From the NCBI RefSeq assembly GCF_050113715.1, contig NZ_JBNJQR010000001.1:124001-188000 (forward strand): a stretch of 64,000 bases of DNA. The letters are read 5' to 3'. Every line of letters begins with the position of its first letter. Positions within the stretch are counted from its first letter, which is position 1. Under the pieces are notes generated by a model. That model was not told where the DNA came from. It saw only the letters and a list, made by a program, of their open reading frames with translations, and ran no database searches. The DNA comes from Brevibacillus_H ginsengisoli. GTDB lineage: Bacteria; Bacillota; Bacilli; Brevibacillales; Brevibacillaceae. The position numbers and the translations under genes were made by a program. Of this stretch, positions 1-8,417 are shown in pieces.

Positions 1-1
1 T

Positions 2-202
2 GAGAAACGTGACGTCTTCTATTATTATCCTAATATTACAGAAGCAGAGTATACTGCAGCTCAAATGCAGGAAATGGCGGATAAGCTTTACAAGGGCAAT
101 GTCAAAAGTTTGGTGGCAGCGCTCTGTCATGGGGGCAAACTAAATGAGAAGGACATTGATGAGCTGAAGGCATATTTTAAGGTGGAGGGGCAGCATGAGT
201 GA
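2..202 (+). CDS. BlaI/MecI-type transcriptional repressor, C-terminal part
   Basis: The window opens inside this gene. About 66 codons are open in frame 2 and end at TGA 200-202. The visible part contains EAEYTAAQMQEMADKLYKG, LVAAL, and LNEKDIDELKAYF, the pattern of the dimerisation domain at the C-terminus of BlaI/MecI/CopY-family winged-helix repressors. The stop overlaps the start of the following M56 sensor gene by 8 bases, the usual repressor-sensor operon layout. Known for the family: the repressor holds off its target genes until cleaved after the partner sensor is activated. The DNA-binding half lies upstream of the window. Confidence 0.8.
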   Translation, partial: EKRDVFYYYPNITEAEYTAAQMQEMADKLYKGNVKSLVAALCHGGKLNEKDIDELKAYFKVEGQHE

Positions 203-1715
203 ATTTCTGCTGACATTATTGTCACTATCGGCTTCCGGCACTATTATCGCACTCTTGTTATTTGCAATAAAACCGCTTATCCGACATCGATTCTCGCACT
301 CCTGGCAGTATTATATTTTCTTGATCGTAATCATGCGGCTTCTGCTTCCGATTACACCGGAAAAAAGTTTAATTGGTAGTTGGTTTGAACACACGCAGGT
401 TGTGTGGCAAACATCTATCTACTCAGCCGAGCAAACGAGTACCCAAAAGATCATGCCGGCTACAAACCAACCGTTTACTACATCACAAGCTGCACCACCG
501 GTTAAATCACAGATGCAATCTAAGACGTACATATGGAACTATTTGTGGGTGTTTTGGTTAGTGGGGGCTACCGCTATGCTCGCTTGGAAATTCTTCGGAT
601 ACAGAAGGTTTCATAAACTATTGAGCATGGGGCATTCGGTCGTCACTGATCCGAACTTGCTAGTTGTGCTAGATAATTGCAGGCGCGGATTGAAAATCGG
701 GAAGCAGCTGCCATTGTACCAAAATTCGCTCGTTTCGACACCGATGTTGCTCGGGTTACGGAGGCCCGCTCTGGTTATACCTAGCCGAGAATACAATGAG
801 GACGAATTGCGGTATATTTACTTACATGAACTTACCCACTTCAAGCGCCGGGATTTGTGGTACAAATGGTTAGCGCAGTTGGTGCTTTGTCTGCACTGGT
901 TTAATCCCGTTGTCTATTTTGTCGTAAAAGTGGTTGATCGCGCTTGTGAGCTATCTTGTGATGAAGCTGTAATTAATAAAATGAGCGCTAAAGATAAACA
1001 GGGCTACGGCAACACCTTAATCGCGATGGCAGCGTCAGGGTCCTATAAGCGTACAACCGTTATAGGAGCGATGAGTGAGGAGAAGCGGCATTTAAAGGAA
1101 AGATTAACGGCCATTATGAAATCAGGTAAAAGAAGTAGAACAATCATGATCATCTCTATCGTTCTGGCAGTTCTAGTTGGCTCGGGAGCGTTGTTTGCCG
1201 GGGCGTTCATCAAAGTTAGCGATCACACAGCTGAGACTGGAACAGGGAAGGTATACGGCGGTTACAATCTTGAGAAAATCGCAATGGACAGAACACCTTA
1301 TGTTGGTAACGTTTCTAAGGTTTCACGTCTTGTGGGACAACTGCCGGCACCGGATCGGTTTTACATGCAAAATTATATCGCCTTGCAAACCAATCAACAG
1401 CCATATGGCTTAACAGCATTTTATGAGCCTGCAGCAACAGAGTCTATGGAAAGACCGTCTCAATCAGATCATGAGCCGAATTCCAAACTAGCGAATAACA
1501 GTCGTAAAAATGCGCTTATCTTGTTCGCCATGATCGATAATGTAGATGAAATCACGTTCGCTTTTCGAGGCACGCCGTCAACAGAACTTCTGGAAGAATC
1601 AGCATATGACATTCACCTTACATATCACCGATCGGATTTCGCGAAACAATGTAATTTTAACGAGATCAGCCATAATCTAGAGGCGCTTGGTCAGGCAGTG
1701 GGGCAGTTAAACTAA
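195..1715 (+). CDS. BlaR1/MecR1-like M56 family membrane metallopeptidase
   Basis: 506 residues. Membrane segments lie near residues 5-25, 38-55 and 112-132. The zinc-protease motif HELTH is at residues 211-215, followed by LHWFNPVVYFVV and CELSCDEAV, all typical of peptidase family M56. A further membrane segment follows near 318-340. The outer C-terminal domain is only about 165 residues and shows no penicillin-binding SxxK/SxN/KTG set, so the sensed ligand is probably not a beta-lactam. The gene is translationally coupled to the BlaI-type repressor by an 8-base overlap. In the family, signal sensing triggers autolysis and repressor inactivation. No target beta-lactamase gene is visible nearby. 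Confidence 0.85.
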   Translation: MSEFLLTLLSLSASGTIIALLLFAIKPLIRHRFSHSWQYYIFLIVIMRLLLPITPEKSLIGSWFEHTQVVWQTSIYSAEQTSTQKIMPATNQPFTTSQAAPPVKSQMQSKTYIWNYLWVFWLVGATAMLAWKFFGYRRFHKLLSMGHSVVTDPNLLVVLDNCRRGLKIGKQLPLYQNSLVSTPMLLGLRRPALVIPSREYNEDELRYIYLHELTHFKRRDLWYKWLAQLVLCLHWFNPVVYFVVKVVDRACELSCDEAVINKMSAKDKQGYGNTLIAMAASGSYKRTTVIGAMSEEKRHLKERLTAIMKSGKRSRTIMIISIVLAVLVGSGALFAGAFIKVSDHTAETGTGKVYGGYNLEKIAMDRTPYVGNVSKVSRLVGQLPAPDRFYMQNYIALQTNQQPYGLTAFYEPAATESMERPSQSDHEPNSKLANNSRKNALILFAMIDNVDEITFAFRGTPSTELLEESAYDIHLTYHRSDFAKQCNFNEISHNLEALGQAVGQLN

Positions 1716-1776
1716 CCACTGCGCCAGAGCGCTACAATAGCAGTGTAGAGGTTAGAGGTTAGAGGTTCGATACCGT

Positions 1777-1792
1777 TATGCTCCACCATATA
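1777..1792 (+). repeat. 16-bp direct repeat resembling a tRNA 3' end, copy 1
   Basis: TATGCTCCACCATATA here is identical to 3183-3198. Just upstream, GGTTCGATACC looks like a T-arm and loop, and CTCCACCA like an acceptor end with CCA, but the T-stem pairs poorly and no tRNA body is present. Each copy is followed by a very similar terminator. The two copies bracket the diguanylate cyclase gene. Confidence 0.6.
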
Positions 1793-1802
1793 GGAATAAT
1801 GG

Positions 1803-1827
1803 AAACGGCAGGGATGCCGTTTTTTTG
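1803..1827 (+). terminator. Rho-independent terminator after the BlaR1-like gene
   Basis: Stem AAACGGCA (1803-1810), loop GGGA, stem TGCCGTTT (1815-1822), then a T run. It closes the repressor-sensor operon and is nearly identical to the hairpin at 3211-3232. Confidence 0.85.
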
Positions 1828-2091
1828 TTTTCAAAAAAAAGTGTCAGGGTGCGTGTACATGAGGAGCACTCTCACAAATAGTTGAGGTAGATTTACGATA
1901 TTATTACTTATATCCAGAAGTAAAATTCTGTATAATTATAGAGCGATGTCAGCGTTCACTCTTTCGTAATTCAATTATTACGATATGGTATCAATGGTTG
2001 TTACGTATGCAATTCAATTCTAGTGATTTGGTAATAGAAGAATAATGTGTATTTTCCCTAGAAAACTATTGTGAGGTAGAGGATTTTCGGT

Positions 2092-3165
2092 ATGAATGTA
2101 GCTAAAAAAATGTTACAAGTTCCGACGAATATTAGTTCAAAGGATCATCGTTTCTTTATTTTTTGCAACTATATGTTCGTATTTGCATTTTTTGCCCATA
2201 TCATTTTTATCCCTATCTTTTATAAAATGGGGAACACGATTGTGTTTATCAATAATATCCTTGCCGTTTTTCTAGACTTGCTTTGTCTAACATTGAATTA
2301 CAAAGGTTTTATTAAAACTGCAACTGCTCTATGGATATTTGAAATATTCGGTCATACCTTATATTGCTCGTATGCATATGGTTGGGAACAAGGATATTAT
2401 TATTACTTTCTTTCTCTGGTTATCATCGTATTTTTTTCGAGGTGGACTATTTCAATACGATTAATGGTAACAGCACTTCTTTGTACAGCAACGATATTCA
2501 TCTTTAACTATACACATACCTATCCACCAGTTACCAAGCTGAACTACATCACTTTAAATCTGATCCATGCATATAATGCAACTGCCAACTTTGTAGGTAT
2601 TGCATATGCTTCCTATTATTATCGGAGATATTCGGAACAAATGGAAGCTAGACTACTGCATCTTGCCAGTACAGACGCATTAACAGGTATTTGTAATCGA
2701 CGATTTTTTGAACAGTCTGTTGAAAATAAATTAGAAAAGCCTTCAAGTGACGGTATAAAGGAATGTGCTTTATTACTATTGGATATCGACCATTTTAAAA
2801 AAATTAATGATTCGTTTGGACATGCTGTTGGAGACCTCGCGCTGCAAAAAGTAGCAGAGATTTGTAATCATTCATTACGGGAAGGCGATGTTTTAGGACG
2901 TATCGGCGGTGAAGAGTTTGCTATTTTCTTTGCTAATGTTGACTATCCAGAAGTCCTTCAATTCGCAGAGAGGTTAAGAAAGAATATAGGAGATAGTAAA
3001 TTTTTGTTAGATGACGCACCCGAACTTGGTTTAAGTGTGAGTATTGGACTAACGATGCCTAAATTCCAAAATGAAAAACTTTCTAGCATGATGGTGCGCT
3101 CTGATCAGGCATTATATCAAGCTAAAAATAGCGGGAGAAATAAAGTTGTAGCTTTGATTGAATAA
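2092..3165 (+). CDS. Membrane-bound diguanylate cyclase (GGDEF domain)
   Basis: 357 residues. About six hydrophobic helices span residues 22-175, with no recognisable sensor motif. A GGDEF domain fills residues 190-357. The signature reads GGEEF (272-276), and an inhibitory-site RxxD (R263-D266) sits exactly five residues before it, so both catalysis and product feedback look possible. DxDxFKxIND, needed for metal and GTP binding, is at 231-240. It makes cyclic di-GMP from two GTP at the inner membrane face. The gene is monocistronic, about 375 bases after the previous gene and followed by its own terminator. AT-rich upstream sequence includes TATAAT at 1931-1936, a weak promoter candidate. 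Confidence 0.9.
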   Translation: MNVAKKMLQVPTNISSKDHRFFIFCNYMFVFAFFAHIIFIPIFYKMGNTIVFINNILAVFLDLLCLTLNYKGFIKTATALWIFEIFGHTLYCSYAYGWEQGYYYYFLSLVIIVFFSRWTISIRLMVTALLCTATIFIFNYTHTYPPVTKLNYITLNLIHAYNATANFVGIAYASYYYRRYSEQMEARLLHLASTDALTGICNRRFFEQSVENKLEKPSSDGIKECALLLLDIDHFKKINDSFGHAVGDLALQKVAEICNHSLREGDVLGRIGGEEFAIFFANVDYPEVLQFAERLRKNIGDSKFLLDDAPELGLSVSIGLTMPKFQNEKLSSMMVRSDQALYQAKNSGRNKVVALIE

Positions 3166-3182
3166 ATACGATCTGAGTATGC

Positions 3183-3198
3183 TATGCTCCACCATATA
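3183..3198 (+). repeat. 16-bp direct repeat resembling a tRNA 3' end, copy 2
   Basis: Identical to 1777-1792. Here only the acceptor-like end (TATGCTCCACCA) is kept, while the T-arm-like part differs. It lies directly after the diguanylate cyclase stop codon. Confidence 0.6.
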
Positions 3199-3210
3199 TT
3201 AACTAAAAAA

Positions 3211-3236
3211 GAAACGGCAGTGATGCCGTTTCTTTT
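3211..3236. terminator. Bidirectional terminator between the GGDEF and ECF genes
   Basis: Stem GAAACGGCA (3211-3219), loop GTGA, stem TGCCGTTTC (3224-3232), with T-rich sequence to the right and an A run to the left. It serves both convergent genes and matches the hairpin at 1803-1822 apart from one loop base and one extra pair. Confidence 0.85.
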
Positions 3237-3247
3237 ATGTTGGACCA

Positions 3248-3778
3248 CTATATCTGCCCAGCCATTTTCTTAAAGCGTCCTACAAGTGGCACAACAATGA
3301 TACCGGCTATAGCGACCTGAAGAACGTTTCCTGGGATGGAGCCGAATGGCTGTATCCAGTTATTGTAAAGGATGACTTCGGCAAAGTAGTAGCCCACGAC
3401 TTTTATAATCAGTGCAACCAGAACTGCCAGTGTGTTTACAAGTACTCTATTGCCAGGTACCTTTTCAGATATGAGTCCGGCTAGATAGCCCATTGTCCCT
3501 ACGATGAGGAATGTAAACGGTGCCCATGCTGTCCAACCAGAAATAAGATCGAAGAGTCCCATTCCGAAGGCGCCCGCTATAGCTCCTGTTTTTCTGCCGT
3601 AAACAAAGGCTGCAATAAATAGAGGCACGTTACCCAGATGGATAAGGCCACCGTTCCCCATTATTGGGAGCCTTATGTTGATGAACATTGTGGCTGCTAA
3701 GGTAATTGCGATGAAAAGTGCGTTGACAACTAAGGTTTTTGTTTTACTTGTTGCTCTCGGGGAGAATGTTGATTCCAT
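3248..3778 (-). CDS. ECF transporter substrate-binding (S) subunit
   Basis: 176 residues, almost wholly hydrophobic with about five to six membrane helices. It has the look of small S components of energy-coupling-factor importers: N-terminal TLVVNALFIAITLAATMF, then LGNVPLFIAAFVYGRKTGAIAG and GMGLFDLISGW. S subunits bind a vitamin or metabolite and work with a shared EcfA/EcfA'/EcfT motor, which is not in this window. The substrate cannot be read from the sequence. The ribosome site (AGAGG before ATG at 3778) is moderate. I see no clear riboswitch in the roughly 100 bases upstream before the Big_2 remnant. Confidence 0.7.
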   Translation of the reverse strand: MESTFSPRATSKTKTLVVNALFIAITLAATMFINIRLPIMGNGGLIHLGNVPLFIAAFVYGRKTGAIAGAFGMGLFDLISGWTAWAPFTFLIVGTMGYLAGLISEKVPGNRVLVNTLAVLVALIIKVVGYYFAEVILYNNWIQPFGSIPGNVLQVAIAGIIVVPLVGRFKKMAGQI

Positions 3779-3876
3779 ATGATAGCCTCTTTCTTTTTTT
3801 TAATATCTTATTATACTCCTTATCGGATATTTAATAAATACTTAATACTGAATATTTGCGCATTTATACAATTCTT

Positions 3877-4150
3877 GGAACAACAAGATTCCTTACCATT
3901 TCTAACGGAAAGTCGATAGAGGCAACGAAGATCGTGGAATGGAGCTCCGACGGCGGAGCAATCTGAATCGCTAAAACTAACAGCAAATTATCAAGACGGT
4001 ACGAAGGCGCTTGTCGAGGATAAAGCGGAGTGGTCGTCAAGCGATGAACAGATTGTCACGGAAAGGGACGGGGTGATTACAGCGGTTTCTCCTGGCACCT
4101 CCAACATCCGGGCAACCTACAAAGGAAAAACAGGTTGGAGTAACATCTGA
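3877..4150 (+). pseudogene. Decayed Big_2 (bacterial Ig-like) domain fragment
   Basis: Two adjoining reading frames both encode Ig-like repeat sequence. One runs to a TGA at 3964-3966 and reads ATKIVEWSSDGGAI. The next starts in another frame at 3965 and reads ESLKLTANYQDGTK, then AEWSSSDEQIVTERDGVITAVSPGTSNIRATYKG in pieces, ending at TGA 4148-4150. The same fold pattern (LTAxYxxGxxxxxxxKAxWSSxDxxIxTxxxGVITxxxxGTxxIxAxY) occurs in the intact protein at 30772-31299. No start codon or ribosome site is visible. This is a relic of a surface or secreted protein. Confidence 0.7.
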
Positions 4151-4303
4151 CTACTAAGATTCTTGAAGGGGTATTTTCGTGATAATAATAATAGAAATGT
4201 AAAAAAACTACTAATTTTTAAACTTATTCAAGTTTTTATTCGTACTATTAATGATACAAGTATTAGTGTAGATCTGTGAGTTTGAAAAAAGGAGGGGAAA
4301 GAT

Positions 4304-5779
4304 ATGAAAAAAATGAGTACGATCCCGACGATGGTAATAGTGAGTTCGTTATTATTCGTTCAGCCCGTTTTTGCCGAACAAACACCTACACAAGGAAATG
4401 CAAGCACAACAAACGTGATTGCCACTGTAGAAATTCCCGCTCATATCCACAAACTGCTGGGAGACTTGAAAGAATATTTACCGGAATGGGAAAGACTGAA
4501 TTTGGACCCAGAATATTATCACCAAAATGTGGAGAACAGCTTATTGGTGTTAAGCAGTCCAGAAAAGAATGGGAAAAGCGAGAAAAACGTGCAGATCAAC
4601 TTTGATTCGGAAGGGCAACTTATCAACTACCGAATAACCTTGCCGGAGGCAGCTTCCTCGTTGCCCCCAAGCGATCAATTGGCAAAAGAGCGGGCGTCTG
4701 GCTTCGCTGATATTGTTTTGATCGAAAATTTTCATGTAGCTGAAGAAACCATTACCAATGAACAAGAGGGGGTCAAAACGGTTGTGCTTTATCCGAGCCT
4801 CAATCATCTACCCGTGAAGAAAAAGTGGATTGAAATCCGGGTGAATGGTGACGGAAGCATTCTTGGCTTCACAACCAAGTTTGATAACAAGTGGGATGAA
4901 TCCAATTTGGCTCTTCCTCCAAATCGGAAAACACCGGAAACAATCAAGCAAGCGTATGCCAAGCTGCTCAATATGGAACTTCAGTATACAGCGGAGCAAG
5001 GTGATAATGATGCAAAACTGCAATACGTGCCCAACTATTTCGGACCACTCGATGCGGTAAACGGTACACCTTTGGATGCGATTGACTGGCAACAGCAAAC
5101 AAAAGCCTTGCAGGGGAAGGGAAGCAATCTGGCGTTTCATTCAATTGATGAGTTGAACCGCTTTGTTGCAAATGAGTGGGGAATCAAGTCTAATGAGCTA
5201 ACATTTGCCACCAGCGAAGTGAAGAAGGCCGGTTCAGACACACCTTCAGTGATTTTGTATTCTTGGACACCCAAACAATACGGGGAGTTGAAGGCGATAA
5301 TAATCGAATTGGAAGCGAAGACGGGGCAACTTCTGAGTGCCAAGGTGGAGAAGCAGTATCCGGGCAAGGCACCTTCTAACGGACTGACGGAACAGGCAGA
5401 AAATCAGATCATTACAGCTTTTTTGGAGAGAAATATGAACCAAAAAGTAACAGAGGTACGGATCAAGCATCATCTGAATAACTACCTTGTACAACGAACG
5501 GTAAATGGGATTCCGGTGAACGGAGAGTCCTGGCTGATATCAACCGAACCCACTACGGGAAAAATCGTGGGTCTGACAATTGAACCGATTAATCTGGACA
5601 GGAAGTTTCCGGCAGGCAAGGAGACGATTTCAACCGAAACGGCTAAAGCAAAGCTACTGGGAGAAGTCGATTGGGAAATGTGTTACCTGTATTCAGATGA
5701 AAAAGATGACGTGCAACTGGCGTTTGTCCCTAAAGGAAAAAACATTATACAGAATGTCGATGCCCAATCAAAACATTAA
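4304..5779 (+). CDS. Secreted YcdB/YcdC-domain protein
   Basis: 491 residues with a signal peptide (residues 1-25, ending PVFA). The start is fixed by AAAGGAGGGG just upstream. The body shows repeated units of about 200 residues with alternating LNRFVANEWGI and LYSWTPKQYGELKAIIIELEAKTGQLLSAK, and PVNGESWLISTEPTTGKIVGLTIEP. This beta-strand pattern belongs to the YcdB/YcdC (PepSY-like) proteins of Bacilli. Function is unknown; a role in envelope protease control is only a guess. The chain ends abruptly at IIQNVDAQSKH, where relatives usually continue with TGK and more domains, so a C-terminal truncation is possible. No S-layer domain is present. The ORF is preceded by AT-rich sequence and followed by a terminator. 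Confidence 0.7.
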   Translation: MKKMSTIPTMVIVSSLLFVQPVFAEQTPTQGNASTTNVIATVEIPAHIHKLLGDLKEYLPEWERLNLDPEYYHQNVENSLLVLSSPEKNGKSEKNVQINFDSEGQLINYRITLPEAASSLPPSDQLAKERASGFADIVLIENFHVAEETITNEQEGVKTVVLYPSLNHLPVKKKWIEIRVNGDGSILGFTTKFDNKWDESNLALPPNRKTPETIKQAYAKLLNMELQYTAEQGDNDAKLQYVPNYFGPLDAVNGTPLDAIDWQQQTKALQGKGSNLAFHSIDELNRFVANEWGIKSNELTFATSEVKKAGSDTPSVILYSWTPKQYGELKAIIIELEAKTGQLLSAKVEKQYPGKAPSNGLTEQAENQIITAFLERNMNQKVTEVRIKHHLNNYLVQRTVNGIPVNGESWLISTEPTTGKIVGLTIEPINLDRKFPAGKETISTETAKAKLLGEVDWEMCYLYSDEKDDVQLAFVPKGKNIIQNVDAQSKH

Positions 5780-5813
5780 ATCCCGCTAGGCTCCAACATC
5801 ATACATAAGTAAA

Positions 5814-5843
5814 ACCCTTGAGAAATCAAGGGTCTTTTGTTTT
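5814..5843 (+). terminator. Terminator after the YcdB/YcdC-like gene
   Basis: Stem ACCCTTGA (5814-5821), loop GAAA, stem TCAAGGGT (5826-5833), then TTTTGTTTTG-like sequence. Between here and 6010 I see no gene, only a short open stretch ending at 5933 that has no ribosome site. Confidence 0.85.
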
Positions 5844-6010
5844 GTATGGTAGTAAGCATTCAACAGTTGCTACTAATTCAACACAGGACGTTACCTCTAC
5901 ATCTGCTTCTCAATTAGAAGTCGTGCGGCACTAAGTCGCAAAAAATGTTTCAGGCAGTTAATCCTAACGGAAAATCAATCAGAAATCCGGTACCACTAAC
6001 TTGGATTCAG

Positions 6011-7267
6011 TCAGTCAGCTGCAACCGGCTTCTCCACATACATTCTAAATAACTGAATGTAGAACACGATGCTGATGAATGAAACCAGCAAAATGAGGCT
6101 AAATATTACCATAGGCTGAGCCCAACCTGAAAGGAATACCGTCAACGGCGCCAAAAATTTACCGATCGTGGCCTGCAAGTTGTCGGCTCCCATGTATTGT
6201 CCTCTTGCATCCTCCGGGGCATAGCGGCTGATGAAGCTCTGCGTCACGGGAGAGCGTACCATCTCACCAAAGGTAAAGATTATCGTAACAACAAACAAGT
6301 ACCATATGTTGGTGCCCAGTCCAACAAGGAATGTGCCTACTCCGGCCAAGAGCGATGACAGAATGAACACATTACGCTCTTTCCAATTATCGAACCATTT
6401 CGTCACGGGAAGGATAAACAGGACGAACAACAGACCGTTAAAGCCCAGTAACCATCCATATATATCTGTACTGGAAAGCATAAGGGAATCACCATTCCAT
6501 GTGAATAGAGCCTGGGAAGGGATATCATTGATGATATATACCGCCAAATAAAGGTCCAGTTGCATAATGGGTATCAGGGCAAAGATGCCTGCCAGAATAT
6601 AAACCAGGAACACTTTATCGCGAAAAATAACGCCATATCCCTCCCACTGTTGTTTGAAAACACTCGTAATCGAAATTGAAGTTGAAATCTCTACTCGTTT
6701 CGCCTTTTGTGGCAATGTTTCATGGATCATGAAATAAATAGCGATAAAATAAAGCAGCAAGATCAAAGCGCAGGTCCACAAAAGCTCTTGTCGGTAATGG
6801 AAGAAGAAGACGCCTCCAAGTGCGGGTCCAAGCACGGCACCAATGTTATTTGCCGTCGTGAACGTTGCGAAGATCTGGCGACGGTTTTGAGCTGGAACTA
6901 GATCAGCAACCATAGCAGAGCTTGCTGGTCTATAGATGGCTCCCCCCACCCCTAGGCCAATATATGCGAAATAATCGATCCAGTTGGACGGTGACACTGC
7001 AAAAAGTGCAAACATCACCGTCTGAAGCGAGGCTCCCAGCAGCATCACTGGACGCCGCCCTAACCGGTCCGCTAAAACACCTCCGAACAGACTTCCTACC
7101 AAGCTGAATAGCGGAGGGACAGTCATCAAAATGCCTGCAAGTTGATTGCCTAATGCATCTCCAAAATATACAGTGATAAACGGAAAGTACATCCAAAACA
7201 GCATGTTAAACAGTGCTTCTCCGATTAAACGTACTTTCAAATTGTTATTCCATAACCGTATTTGCAT
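6011..7267 (-). CDS. Major facilitator superfamily transporter
   Basis: 418 residues from ATG 7267, chosen because AGGAGGG lies about 7 bases upstream; the open frame runs 31 codons further out without a ribosome site. Twelve membrane helices are visible, with the MFS motif A GGVLADRLGRRPVMLLG between helices 2 and 3. The central loop (residues ~180-200, ETLPQKAKRVE) is basic. Family members export drugs or small metabolites by proton antiport; the substrate is unknown. It stands alone on the minus strand, with no regulator adjacent, and is divergent from the SDR gene at 7570. Confidence 0.85.
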   Translation of the reverse strand: MQIRLWNNNLKVRLIGEALFNMLFWMYFPFITVYFGDALGNQLAGILMTVPPLFSLVGSLFGGVLADRLGRRPVMLLGASLQTVMFALFAVSPSNWIDYFAYIGLGVGGAIYRPASSAMVADLVPAQNRRQIFATFTTANNIGAVLGPALGGVFFFHYRQELLWTCALILLLYFIAIYFMIHETLPQKAKRVEISTSISITSVFKQQWEGYGVIFRDKVFLVYILAGIFALIPIMQLDLYLAVYIINDIPSQALFTWNGDSLMLSSTDIYGWLLGFNGLLFVLFILPVTKWFDNWKERNVFILSSLLAGVGTFLVGLGTNIWYLFVVTIIFTFGEMVRSPVTQSFISRYAPEDARGQYMGADNLQATIGKFLAPLTVFLSGWAQPMVIFSLILLVSFISIVFYIQLFRMYVEKPVAAD

Positions 7268-7444
7268 CAATACCCTCCTCATTTTGTGGTAAGCAAGTTT
7301 CCTGACCGGGTATACAAACTTTAGGATATTTTCCCAATTAAATATAGACTTATATTTCAAAATAATTTATACTAATAATATGAAAGTCGAATATACTCCG
7401 CTTTAGTTTGATTGTTTCAATAAACGAACATACATTCTTAATGC

Positions 7445-7474
7445 AAAGACGCCTCCTCGGAAGCGTCTTTTTTG
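7445..7474. terminator. Orphan hairpin terminator between divergent genes
   Basis: AAAGACGC (7445-7452) pairs with GCGTCTTT (7463-7470), followed by TTTT. It lies between the starts of two divergent genes, so it is either a remnant of a lost gene or an attenuator in a leader. Confidence 0.6.
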
Positions 7475-7569
7475 ATGCGATGGTGAAGGGGCAAGGATAT
7501 TGTTTCTAGCCAAAAAATGAAAGAAAATAGAAATAGGCTACACAAAAATACCAAAGAAGGATTACTTTT

Positions 7570-8415
7570 ATGCATAACTATACCATTTGGGAAAACCTGT
7601 TGTTTTTGCCTACAAGTTTGGACAAGAAGAAGCTAGCCAACTCCGTGCAAGGAAAGACGATTGTGATAACAGGCGCGAGCTCCGGAATCGGTGAGCAGGT
7701 AGCTTACTTCCTGGCTGATTTCGATGTTCATTTGATCCTTGTGGCTAGAAGAGTGGACAAGCTCCAAAATTTGAAACGGGAAATTGAAAAGAAAGCTGCC
7801 AAGGTAAGTTTCTTTGGAGCTGATCTAAGACAGGCGGATGAGATGGAAGGTTTCCTAACTTTTATTCATCAACAGCCTGGCGGTGTGGACATTGTGGTGA
7901 ACAACGCAGGCCTATCCATCAGACGTTCGATTATGGACTCATTGAATCGTTATCACGATTTTACGCGAACGATGGCGATCAATTATTTGGGGCCCGTGAG
8001 ATTGCTATTGTCTGTCATTCCTCAGCTTAAACATAATCGTGGGCAGATTATCAACGTTTCTACAATAAACACTTCGTTAATCCCTTTCCCCTATTGGGCT
8101 GCGTACCAGGCTTCCAAGGCAGCTTTTGATGCATGGTTTCGATCTGCGGCACCGGAATTGAATGCAATGGGGATCGCAACGACGTCCATCTATCTTCCAT
8201 TAGTGAAAACTCCCATGATCTCGCCAACAGCCGCATATCAAAACATGCCCGCGATGAGCGCGGAACACGCAGCCCGAATGATCGTTAAATCGATGTATAC
8301 AAGACAAAAATCCATGAAGCCATGGTGGTTGATTTTTGGACAATTGGCCTCTCAATTCTTTAGAGGATTTTGGGAATGGGCCATGGCGGAGTGGCTGCGC
8401 AAAAGGAGGAAGTAA
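7570..8415 (+). CDS. Short-chain dehydrogenase/reductase (SDR)
   Basis: 281 residues. The NAD(P) site TGASSGIG is at 34-41, NNAG at 111-114, catalytic Ser164 in NVST, and YxxxK at Tyr179-Lys183. It belongs to the classical SDR group acting on hydroxy- or keto-acyl substrates. A 25-residue N-terminal extension precedes the Rossmann fold and a hydrophobic C-terminal tail (WWLIFGQLASQFFRGFWEWAM) suggests membrane association. The stop codon is 2 bases before the probable start of an acyl-CoA ligase-like gene, so the two form an operon and probably act on the same acyl compound. The exact substrate is unknown. Confidence 0.88.
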   Translation: MHNYTIWENLLFLPTSLDKKKLANSVQGKTIVITGASSGIGEQVAYFLADFDVHLILVARRVDKLQNLKREIEKKAAKVSFFGADLRQADEMEGFLTFIHQQPGGVDIVVNNAGLSIRRSIMDSLNRYHDFTRTMAINYLGPVRLLLSVIPQLKHNRGQIINVSTINTSLIPFPYWAAYQASKAAFDAWFRSAAPELNAMGIATTSIYLPLVKTPMISPTAAYQNMPAMSAEHAARMIVKSMYTRQKSMKPWWLIFGQLASQFFRGFWEWAMAEWLRKRRK

Positions 8416-8417
8416 AG

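Noticed and set aside
195..1715. A true beta-lactam sensor
   Set aside because: The outer domain is short and lacks SxxK, SxN and KTG motifs, so only the M56 part is supported.
1755..1792. A complete tRNA gene
   Set aside because: Only a T-arm-like and CCA-like end is present; the T-stem pairs badly, and there is no D-arm or anticodon arm upstream.
4550..5494. Several minus-strand ORFs opposite the YcdB-like gene
   Set aside because: No ribosome sites, no recognisable domains and overlap with a convincing secreted protein on the plus strand.
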